Assembly (NCBI RefSeq): GCF_019112545.1
Contig: NW_025064970.1
Span: forward strand, 1 to 23,419
Origin: Guyanagaster necrorhizus
Taxonomy: Eukaryota > Basidiomycota > Agaricomycetes > Agaricales > Physalacriaceae
DNA: 23,419 nucleotides
Reading direction: 5' to 3'
This document shows positions 9,860 through 18,915 of the stretch, piece by piece (positions within the stretch are counted from its first letter, which is position 1; each line of letters begins with the position of its first letter). The notes below the pieces were generated by a model. The model worked only from the letters and a program-made list of their open reading frames with translations, did not search any database and was not told the DNA's origin. Both the position numbers and the translations under genes were made by a program.

Positions 9860-10553
9860 ATGGTCTTTAACAGAGAAGAGCTGAGAAGTGTGCTCCATAT
9901 CGTCCTCCTGTGAGTGTCCCTTACCGGATGCAGCTTTTCCGTACTGATGTGCGTCGTTGTTGCCTCGTAGAGAAAAGATGTCACAGAGTGGTTGGTAAGA
10001 GTGATCTGTGATGGAGGAGAATGAATGTTACATGAATAAAGATGAATTAATGGTGATCGGAATCGTGTTTCTTCCTTCCGAAAACGAAACATCAAGTTTC
10101 AACCAAAGGGATCGAACTAGCCGGGAAAAAATCGTTACCTGTATTCCCATATCGGACGCTCAGCTATTACACCGAAGCGCCATGTTGTGTTTCCCTTATA
10201 ATTCACCATTCATTGTCACGTGGGGTGCCTCTTCCCTAGCTTCTAATAGTAATACACTGCTGCAAGGCCAATTACCGAATGCGACTGCATTCTCTGCCCA
10301 GGGAATACATTCAAAAAAGCACTGGTTTTGTCCTAATGTCTCTGTGGAAGATTATATCCAGTTAGGTCCATTCTCTTACATAGAATTCGACTTTCAGTCA
10401 AATTTCAATGAGATAATACCTGAAGAATCAAGAGAGACAGGCTTTCACCAAGTCTCCAGAGCAATAATGTTTCTGGGAAGAGGTATTAATGTTCGTGACG
10501 TAGGGATCCACAAAAGAATATCAAGCCGGCATAGGGCTGTGATCCTACCATAA
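9860..10553 (+). CDS. Candidate hypothetical gene, unrecognised
   Basis: A frame of 180 codons is open from ATG 10011 to TAA 10551-10553 (MEENECYMNKDELMVIGIV at its start), long for chance in this region but with no known motif, signal peptide or membrane segment. A more upstream model is possible. TATATAAA at 9825-9832 is followed by ATG 9860 (MVFNREELRSVLHIVL), then an intron at 9910-9970 (GTGAGT...TAG, 61 nt, with a CTGATG branch-like site) and a short exon reading LEKMSQSG. From there a GTAAGA donor at 9995 could reach the large frame through an AAG or AAAG acceptor near 10097-10108. The TATA-to-ATG distance of 35 nt is short. I do not recognise the product and the gene may not be real. 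Confidence 0.25.
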
Positions 10554-11865
10554 AATATGGACCCGAGCCGCACTAGGGTAATAATCTACTGAAACACAAC
10601 GGTCCCACGTCAGACTCTATTTCATCCTATCTCCCTCACTCGATTACATAGCGCGAGCATACGTTGGACTCTAATAACTAAGGTAATGCTCGCTTGCAGG
10701 AGGCGTATCTCTCCCTGGAACCAAAACATCCGTCACTGCAAACTCTGACTCAACAAAGATCGACTGGAGACGAGGGAACATGATAGGAGGGCATGATGTT
10801 CATAGCGGATTTCGTCGATGACTCCGTCAGTTATCTCTGGTGGGAGGCGCATTGCTGGTTAAGAAACAGGCCGTTCTGGCTAACAAATTAGCAATAGCGA
10901 CCGCATCATATGAAAACTGACTCACTGTTGTGCAGCGGTGGCTAACTACAGCATTACCCTGGTATACATGCTAATCGGACCGTTGTTCACAAGAGTTATT
11001 AACCGACAGAGCGCGTCTGCATTTTGCCGAGCGCTGGCAGAACTGTGTTTCAATTCAGTGCAGAAGCACCATGTGCTTGAAAGTGTTCCTGCTTGTTTGT
11101 GTCAGCGATTGTAAATGAATATGAAATGTTACCTCTCCTCTATATGTGAGATCGTTCCACGTGGGCTTCACGTCGCACATGCAACCTCGGGCAGCTATAC
11201 CTTGACATTGGAAACTGCGAAGAGAAATGCTTTTATTCGTGTTTGACGGTGGCAGATAACGTTATGACTGTAACCGCAAGTCAGTACGTAATTGAACTGA
11301 TGCTGATGCGAATATCCCAGTAAATCGTGATAATAGCTGGAGGAAATAGTTTTGACGAGGGATAAATTTAAAGGTCAGGGTTTCACTTAACTGGCTGTGT
11401 CTAACCTTCCGAACGCGTAAAAAGAGTCTGAGATATCAGAGACAGCCTGGTTTACGTGGTCCTTTGCTGATTCCTCCCAAATTTCCAAGGATTTGGACCG
11501 CCTGGCCTTTCATTGGACGAAGAGCGTGCGCCTTAGTTTGAGGGTGACGGCGAAAGGCAAGAGAGGACGGCAATTTGATCTGGAGTATTTGTCGATGCTT
11601 TGATAATACGCGGCCCGGATCACCCGGGTCCATTTTCTTAGATTCCATGGCTAATGCAAGTCATTTGTTCTCCCTCTCCGCCCTTTCACGCTTATCGTTC
11701 TCTCCAGTATTCAATATTGCCTTTTTCATATCTCCCAATGTCGAAAAAATCATCGGTTGACAGAGCTCGCCACGCGTACGGTGTACCGAGGAGAACGCGC
11801 AGCTCTCAGAAACGCCCTTCGAACCTTCAACGTTGTCAACCGCTTAATGTATCATGGAACCATAT
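10554..11865. other. Gene-poor intergenic region
   Basis: From 10554 to about 11435 there is no appreciable ORF on either strand. Around 11690-11867 one plus frame reads ELATRTVYRGERAALRNALR and continues FNVVNRLMYHGTI before a stop. That is coding-like in composition but short, without a start or a family match; it abuts the tandem units that follow. Confidence 0.3.
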
Positions 11866-12060
11866 GAAGACGCTTTCGTGGCCAATGTGAACTCAGTTAT
11901 CCTTCAAGAGGTCTGGTTTCAATGCTGCAAGCATTAGAAATAGGTATGCTCACCGCCCATTCAGACACCTTCCTACCTAACACGACTGCAGCAGCGATCC
12001 TCCCCTTCGCAAGGCGTCCATCTATTTTCGTCCATTAACATCATTACGCATAGCGCGCCG
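11866..12060 (+). repeat. Tandem coding-like unit A (first of two diverged copies)
   Basis: Unit A matches unit B (12118-12313) over nearly 200 bp. The core 11958-12026 aligns to 12209-12277 without gaps, 49 of 69 bases identical by my count. Upstream of the core the copies differ by one 3-nt indel. Both share an open frame across the match: A reads HSDTFLPNTTAAAILPFARR followed by PSI, and 13 of these 23 residues are the same in B. A ends in a TAA shortly after. The pattern points to an old tandem duplication of protein-coding sequence. I recognise no domain. Confidence 0.5.
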
Positions 12061-12117
12061 TCGTTCTCGGCGGTCTGGAGATATTGATTTCATATAGAGA
12101 CAAAGAGCGTAGGTACA

Positions 12118-12313
12118 GAAGACACGATCAAGTCGGTCTTCCCAGCAGTGTTCACGAGGTGCCGGATCCAACGCTAGGAAAGTACTAGGAGCAGGTGCGA
12201 CGACTATTCATTCAGACGGTTCCCTACCTAACATGACCGTGGCAGACATTTTCTCTGGAGAAAGACGTCGATCTATTCACATTGACTATCTTGGTGTACA
12301 ACGCCAGCGCCGT
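12118..12313 (+). repeat. Tandem coding-like unit B (second diverged copy)
   Basis: Second copy, about 251 nt downstream of unit A. Its frame is open from about 12113 to TAA near 12352 and reads SRGAGSNARKVLGAG, then HSDGSLPNMTVADIFSGERR and RSIHIDYLGVQRQRRG. It shares SRG, HSD, LPN, T, A, I, RR and SI positions with unit A. A TAG lies just upstream, at 12110-12112, next to an AG acceptor-like site (GTACAG), so it could be an exon. Gene identity unknown. Confidence 0.5.
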
Positions 12314-12354
12314 GGGTGTGCCATTTTGTTCCTTTATTCTTCTTTCTCATTCTA

Positions 12355-12876
12355 ATGGTACCATCAGCTGCTAAATGGAAGCTCACAATCCCCCGAGTTG
12401 GACATCGCCTTACCATAGGGAAGGTTCTGCACGAGCCAGTCTTTTACCGCACTCTGCCTACGTACTCGGATCCCACTGCATCCTGCGATAGGGTCACTGC
12501 ATGGAAAGAAAATGATCTCAACCACGAGACTCTACAGAGGGTTTCGACCACATGCGTGGTGGAGCGGTCAACTAGGTTGATTCCGTTGACAGTCCAGACA
12601 AGGGATCCATGGGCTATAGAATCGCCTAAAGAAGATCTCGCTACGCTACAACGCGGCACCCAAGGTCACACCTCTCGATCGTTGCTGCGGTACGCACCTT
12701 CCCACCGAACTCATTCCTTCAATCTTCATACTTTCCCCAAGACAGGCTCAACGTTGGTGAAGTCTCAAAGGATGAAAGCTTTCCGCTACTCAGTCTTGAG
12801 GCTGCAGATAAACCAGTACAAACTCCGTGAAAGAAAACGTATTTTCAATGTCACCGGTTTATTGATAATACCGTAG
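12355..12876 (+). CDS. Candidate ORF, 173 aa, unrecognised
   Basis: A plus frame open from about 12286 has its first ATG at 12355 (MVPSAAKWKLTIPRVGHRL) and ends at TAG 12874-12876. It is basic and rich in Thr, Arg and Leu, with no signal peptide, membrane helix or known motif. It begins right after the stop of tandem unit B, in a different frame. The only support is its length, and a minus-strand frame of 71 codons overlaps it. Treat as a possible but unproven gene. Confidence 0.18.
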   Translation: MVPSAAKWKLTIPRVGHRLTIGKVLHEPVFYRTLPTYSDPTASCDRVTAWKENDLNHETLQRVSTTCVVERSTRLIPLTVQTRDPWAIESPKEDLATLQRGTQGHTSRSLLRYAPSHRTHSFNLHTFPKTGSTLVKSQRMKAFRYSVLRLQINQYKLRERKRIFNVTGLLIIP

Positions 12877-14585
12877 CCGCTACGCTCTTCATCATGATAA
12901 TATCGGTATTCTTCAGATACAATTCCCGTTGCCCTTCTCCCAACATCTACGCCAATTTCGACGGTCCGTTCTGTCGCTTCGATATTCGGCTGGTTGTATG
13001 ATTCTAATTGCTACCGGTCATCTGAGACCAAGTCTTCCTGGACGGCTGCGCGAAAGTTCCACGGCATGATGGTACTGTCTCTTCCTGTATTGAGGGGTGC
13101 ATTGTCTTGAATGTTATCAACAACGGATCGTAGAGAAATTACTGTTAGCCAATGATCGAACGATTTCATCTTGGCAGCTACATTGATGCCCCTGCTCAGT
13201 GGTTTCTGACGTCGCGCCACTCGTACTCAGCCGAAAAGTATTCGCAAAGAATCCCTCCCTTGATAGTCTACGTCGAGAGGACGCTCTCACTTTGGGGAAG
13301 GATGGACCTTGTACTCATGTTTGAACATCCGAACGCTGCCTCAGTCATCGTCGGTAAGCACTTGCTGCTGTATTGACGCGTAATTTTAATATTTATTAAC
13401 CCAGGTCGTAGATGATTATCCCCAGCTTCACTTCCAGTTAACGTGAACAGATATATTGATCGGTAAAACAGACTCGATAGGACCATCTATACAGTGCGTA
13501 GAGAGTGCTAAGCGTACTGGCGAGACCCAATACGGCCTTCTAAATCATTCGCGTTTGAGTACGTTCCTTTTGTGTTTCTGCTCTTGTTCTAATCATGTAT
13601 TTTGTCAAATCTCTAGAAAATTTCATTACTGACAATATTCACTATGCTGTCTAGTCGTCAGTCTCTTCAATTTCGGAAAGCTGAGTACCATTTTTACTCA
13701 AACATCCCACTGACAGTTGTCGTAAACCATCAATATAAAGGCGCATTTGCTGAAATCAGACATCCTATACAGGAGGCGTCTCTTAGTGGCTGATCCTATT
13801 TGAGGTTCGTATTTGACTAATACAAAGAGGAAGATGACTATGGATGGACGATTGTCTTCTATGTAAATTCTCGAATGTCTCCGGCACCAAAAGTTTGCTT
13901 CGTAGTGGGCCGCTCAAAAAACGGCTGCCTTCCGATCGACTGGCGTACGCAGAATGTGTGTTTAGGCACAAATATGTCTACAACGCAAGGGTAAGAGACC
14001 CAACAAGAAGACCGAGGAAATACGCACTAAGGCGTAATATGCATTTATACCCACGATCTTGTCGCACCGACTTTCCAATAGAGTCTCCTGCCCTACGTCT
14101 CGTTCTTGGTTTATGCCATTCGAGCAATGCCCTCGGTATTTTGACTGCGAAAAATCAGGTTCTCTTAGTCACATTGGGTGTTAAGACTCATGGCTTTTCG
14201 GTGTTCATGGAACCAATAGAGGTCCGTCTCTTCGTAGTCTTCGTTAGTCAGGGTGGGCCTTAACGACGTCTTCGTGGCCAGGCTATCTTCTATGAAAATG
14301 GGTTACCAGTGAATACGCCAAGCTGTGTTCCGGAACAGCCCTTCCATGCTGGTTCTCAAGGGACTCGGCATCAGGGAAGTCATTGCGGTAATGAAAACAG
14401 GCGGCTACCCTGTCATAGATGTTGACGCGATCGCGAAACGATAAATAAGGTTGCAGAATCCGAGAGCGAGGTTACCTAATCCAAAAGTCTCGGTCCGCCT
14501 GAGGATTCACAAGAGAAAACGATACCGATAATGGTATATTTTACCTTCTGATGGTGTCTCGCGTAATGTAATCGACATTCTACAG
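12877..14585. other. Gene-poor region with one unproven ORF
   Basis: An ATG at 13844 opens 139 codons to TAA 14261-14263 (MDDCLLCKFSNVSGTK start, a basic stretch RDPTRRPRKYALRR, hydrophobic C-terminus). It contains a GGGTAAGA donor-like site at about 13988, so it may be part of a spliced relic or chance. Apart from intron-like signals from 14534 onward, nothing else is recognised on either strand. Confidence 0.25.
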
Positions 14586-14730
14586 ATGGATGCATGGTGC
14601 AGTAGATCCGGCCGGTGCTGCGTCGCTGTGTTACTACCTCCCAGGAAATCGCTACCATCCGACGAAGGACGATCAGACGAGCAGATATCTTTCTCATAAG
14701 ATCTTCGCCGTGGCTCACGTTGATCTCCCT
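14586..14730 (+). other. Exon-like segment between two well-formed introns
   Basis: This 145-nt segment is preceded by an intron-like 14534-14585 (GTATAT...CTACAG, 52 nt, with an ATCGAC branch-like site) and followed by an intron-like 14731-14781 (GTAAGC...TTTTCTAG, 51 nt, with ATTAAC). One frame stays open through it (MHGAVDPAGAASLCYYLPGN, then RYLSHKIFAVAHVDLP). The flanking sequences do not extend the frame far: joining to 14782 reads EIQRHPAYRGMS and stops. It is probably a fragment of a decayed or highly split gene; family unknown. Confidence 0.28.
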
Positions 14731-14853
14731 GTAAGCGCCATTATGCATTGCATAGATAAATTAACCGAGACTATTTTCTAGGAAATACAGCGCCATCCTG
14801 CATATCGCGGAATGAGCTGAGCGGGATTTTGGAGCTAAGAAGGGAGGCAAGTT

Positions 14854-14948
14854 AATCTGACATTGCTCTTCAACAGGAACATGCCGGGGATGTACCCTGT
14901 TCTCTAATAATCTGACTACGAGGTGCTCGGCGTCCGCCGATACGGAGA
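14854..14948 (+). repeat. 95-bp repeat, left copy; identical and inverted at 23325-23419
   Basis: The 95 bp from 14854 (AATCTGACATTGCTC...) to 14948 (...CGATACGGAGA) are identical, base for base, to the reverse complement of 23325-23419. Homology stops at 14948/23325 on the inner side. The outer side of the right copy is cut by the window, so the true length is unknown. Within the repeat, TCTGACATTGCTCTTCAACAG looks like a branch site plus 3' splice site, so the repeat may include an intron end and a following exon. Confidence 0.85.
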
Positions 14949-17078
14949 TCAAAGACGTTGTCGAAGCGCGTGGGATCAGGTGGGAACTGGTCATCAGTAC
15001 ATGCATGGCATTCATGACTACTCTACAGACTGAGCTGCTTTACTAGTAAGTTTTTTGAAATTAGGATAATTAATTGCGATATAATACTTATTGGACTTCT
15101 GTACGACCATGGAAAGGCGCTATTTCCTTCTTTCGCGAGTTTACACTTATCGAGCTTCCGGGTGTATTCCATCTAACTGCGGGGTGCCAGCGGCGATCAT
15201 GCAAGTAAGCGAGCGATGGTCGACATTGGGTCGAATGTCAATTCCAATACCATCAAAGGGACTTCCCTGCGCAGTGTTTCGCGTCCAAAGGACCCACGAC
15301 GCGAACGGAAATGGACCCTTTGCCTTGTGGGTGCCCCTTTCGTTCCATCGACACCAAATCAGGGGTATTCATATCCTGCTTCGTTGGATCTACAATGATA
15401 AATGCAATTTCAAGGCAACGGCCGATTGTTCAATGCACCGGGGCAAGTCGTCAGAAGTGCTTACTTGACGAGCAACTTGAAGCACTACCCTTTACGTTCT
15501 CGGTTAGTCTGACCAAATCGAGGATTCTCGTCTGAAATCTTATCATTTTTGCCAGAGACTATATATGATTACAACTCTGGACCTTTCATCCCAATTGAAT
15601 TGGTGGTTATGGTCAGTTATATTGCTGGACTAAGAACTGTTCAAACAGCCTACCCCAAGTTCTTCATCACCATAGAATTAAGGTCCCACGGTACCGAAAT
15701 TCTAGGCTTCGCCATTACAGTGGGCACTTCATCATCGGAGAACACGGTGCCCTCCCTGATCCAGGATCGTTCGGTCCGAGGTTCCATATGACGATCTGAC
15801 ACTTTACATACAGGGATGATGATATCGGAAAGACCTGATTGACAATGAGACAAGCCATCGACGAGGCCTTGCCTTATTAATCATGTGCATCAGCCTGGTA
15901 ATTTCTTGTGATACATCGAGGGCAAGATCCATACAGTCGAATTCTATCCTTCTAACGCGGAAAACCTGTGGATTGTACCAGCTTCCTTCACTCATTTTCT
16001 ACATCGCTTCTTTGTATCAGACTTCCGGAGTAAACAACGCTGTAAGTTTTTTTTGATTTCTCGGGTTTCGCACTGGATCCAATTCTATGGTCGACAACAG
16101 TTACGCATATCCCACATCCCTGCGCCACTTACGGTCGACCTTCAAGGGATGAAAGGCTACACAAACTTTTTTCCTTACATGATGGCGAAAAGTCCAGACT
16201 GCATTCATCGGTGTATGGCCTTTGTATCCGTCGCTTTCATACGCAGAGCTGGTGCCTCTATTAGCGTATAATCTGCCTAGCTTGAACTGCACCTAACATT
16301 CATGAATCCAACTATTGATTAGTCCAGTTACTTAAAGAAGTCGAATGAAATCTATTCGACCGTCCGTGTGTTCAGGTTTCCTGAATTCATTCACTCGTCA
16401 TTTTCTTTTCCAAAAATATTTTGGTACACAGCCTAAATTTGGACTAGGGTTCAACGTCAATCACTCATCGGATATGCACTTACGCATATGTATGAACCGA
16501 GACCTCATCCGTTTCCATAGAACAGCACCCACGTTCCCAGGCACTTGCGGATATCACCGAGATCATTCACCTCCTTAACTCTCGTACCCTTACGAAACTA
16601 GATCAGCCCTTCCCCGGCTTGGTCAGTGTCTATCACGACCGGCATCAATGTGGTTCATTTAAATGAGTCAATCGCGCCGAAGTTCTCTTTGCATAGTTTC
16701 CCTTCTCGTGGAACACAGAAGAATGTTGCAATGTCAACAATAAATCATAGGTCTCAACTACGATGGAAGCAGCAATATCTTCTGTAGACAGTAGAATTGA
16801 AGTTGCACTTGCCTGTCGGTCAAAGAAAGGAACACCTAGCGGTTAATTACGAGGTTCTCGATCAATCATCAGGGACAGCAAAGGAGCTCCCCGCCAGTTT
16901 TCATCTCGGGACCTGCCGCAGTTCACATCCAACACGAAAATCTTTTTGGATCTTGATATTTCATCATTGCATGGTCTTGTCTTCTAGTCATCCGTTGGAT
17001 AATCGACAGAGGTACAGGCATCTCCCGAGGCTCGCCAAGGATCTAGAAATCAACCTGCTCTGGACCATGCAAAGCAGC
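14949..17078. other. Gene-poor region with fragments only
   Basis: A plus frame from ATG 15106 (MERRYFLLSRVYTYRASG) carries a GTAAGC donor after CAA and an AAAG acceptor 54 nt on, and stays open to TGA 15466-15468, but reads through the putative intron as well and matches nothing known. Another frame (15549-15791) is similar in quality. No transposase, reverse transcriptase or RNA gene is visible. These could be eroded genes. Confidence 0.3.
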
Positions 17079-17178
17079 TATATAAAAACCACCTAAACAT
17101 GATACTCCTCATCTGCTTCGTATAGTCCCTCCTCAAAGTTACCATTGACAAAATCTATCCTCTCTCTCTGTTTTCATC
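17079..17178 (+). promoter_or_regulatory. Core promoter and 5' UTR of the 185-aa gene
   Basis: TATATAAAAA at 17079-17088 lies 91-100 nt upstream of the ATG at 17179. A CT-rich run (CTATCCTCTCTCTCTG, 17155-17170) sits just before the start, a common arrangement in well-expressed fungal genes. The sequence around the start, TCATCATGCC, is an acceptable fungal start context. Confidence 0.55.
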
Positions 17179-17786
17179 ATGCCCGAGCCATACTCCCCAA
17201 TCCAACAATTCATCCGTCCCCTGAAGTCGAACGGCAGGAAGTCACGGTGTGCACTGGTCAGTTTCACGCAGATACCTGTGCAGCATTTACTGACCCTGGT
17301 ATCTAGCGCGCCGTCTCCGAAGAAGATGAATTCCCCTCTTCCTCCCTACTGAATAATAATTCCACTCTCCTTCGCGAGACAACCATGTACGCGCTCACCC
17401 AGGCCTGTCGGCTTCTTGTTCAACGCGTCAGAAAGGACCAAAAGATGTGGAAGGTCGACCGAGATGGGGACGTCGTCGTATATCCGCGTCGTAGCCTCCA
17501 TGACAGCGAGTATAGCTCTTCTCCCTCTCCTCCTGCTCACAAGCCCAATTCCTCGCCATCTTTTGACGAGGAGAGCGTCTCGCGCTTCCGATTCTCTTTC
17601 ACCATTCCCCTTCCTCCGACTTCAGAGAGTGGTGATGACACTCAGGAGGGCGATGATTCCACCAAAATGAAGGAACGTGATGACTGCAACTCAGCAGAAG
17701 AGTCTTCCAGCGAGGAAACCATCTGGCGAAAGTTCAGTGTTCTCTCTGTCTCCCCTGATCCTTCTTCCCATTCATCTCACTATTGA
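17179..17786 (+). CDS. Hypothetical Ser/Pro-rich acidic protein, 2 exons, 185 aa
   Basis: Exon 1 is 17179-17256 (26 codons), the intron is 17257-17306 (GTCAGT...TCTAG, 50 nt, with a CTGACC branch-like site), and exon 2 is 17307-17786. The joined frame is phase 0. The ATG at 17385, inside exon 2, would lose the conserved-looking N-terminus MPEPYSPIQQFIRPLKSNG, so I prefer 17179, which also follows a TATA box and CT tract. Residues about 52-85 (MYALTQACRLLVQRVRKDQK, then MWKVDRDGDVVVYPRRS) look like a small folded segment; the rest is low-complexity Ser, Pro, Asp and Glu with phosphorylation-like SSSEE patches. No signal peptide or membrane segment. It resembles the small orphan proteins common in basidiomycetes; function not recognised. 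Confidence 0.65.
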
Positions 17787-18915
17787 GTATTATCGATATA
17801 CATTTTGTGTTCATGATCAGTTAGGCTAATATTTTCTTGTATTCAAGTTCCGTATAACCTTATTCTTATTCGTACTGCATGTATTAATCATCCCTTTAAT
17901 GCGACAAATCTTTTGTTCCGGGAATGTTTGTATTGGCCTGCTTTACGACGCATGCCAGCAGCGGATTAATGTTATATGCTATATTCCCCGAATGAACGGT
18001 TCTGGGGATGAGATGTATCTTTGCTACTTCATCCCCCACCGGCCACTGGTAGTACAAGTAGGCGGTTTCAAATGTTGTTTGTCTGCTGATGTTTAGAGAA
18101 CAAAAATAGCGAGCGCTGCAAAAGTAACTACTGACCTGATCGATCTGCACGCATTGCCTACGAAATATGAGAGAGACAAGCGCTGCGCTTGATACAAGTT
18201 CACACGTTCGCCGGTGACACGATCCTGCACAAACCAGGGTAACACTCTCACTAGTAGGCTAGTCACTTTCACGACAAGACTCGGTTTTTTACCTCCACGA
18301 CGATTACAGTAGCATTTTTTCTCCCAATAAAGACAAGGTGAGTTGAGCGTCCATTCTTTACCCGTCAACGCTCATCGCTGGGCATCAAAACTGGTGTTCC
18401 TAACCAAAGCCTAGGCTTCACACTAGCGCGAGGTTACGAGAAAAAAAAAAGAGACCACATTGAATGCTTCCCCGCAGAATTTCCGCATCGGACGCAGTAC
18501 CCCGCATTGATTGTATCATGTTCCAGCGCACAAACCGGTGGAAATGTCAGCAGTAGTATGTTGAATGTTTGCCAGCAGATGGGGAAATCAGAATGCCGGT
18601 ACTTCGCTTGTCTTTGTACACCAAATGGCGCTTTCACAAAGGGATTAGATTGCTTCTCACCTGAAAGAAATTCAATACATATCCATGTTGCCATAACTTG
18701 CCGTAGACAATAGCAACGGTTCGCTCTGAATTGTATTCAAACGATATAAGATACATCCAATATGAATACAAACATATTTGGGGCCACAAAATTACGAGAA
18801 CAGGTGTATACAGCACAGGGAAGCGAACGAAAGGTATGCAAAAATCAATTGGATATAATACAGGCAGCAACTCGGAGGAAAGCATATGCGAGAAACAAGA
18901 AAAACATCCAATCAT
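17787..18915. other. Intergenic region between convergent genes
   Basis: Contains the 3' flank of the 185-aa gene on the left and of the large minus-strand gene on the right. A minus-strand frame of 91 codons (18093-18368) and a few shorter ones have no motif. A poly(A) run of ten lies near 18441-18450. Nothing else is recognised. Confidence 0.4.

Noticed and set aside
11590..11635. Palindromic regulatory site near CGGCCCGGATCACCCGGGTCC
   Set aside because: The arms do not match well enough for a true inverted repeat, and no promoter is adjacent.
14761..15015. Cytochrome P450 fragment (a frame reads DDQFPPDPTRFDNVF then GGRRAP on the minus strand)
   Set aside because: The heme-binding Cys motif and ERR triad are missing and the spacing is wrong; it is only a loose resemblance.
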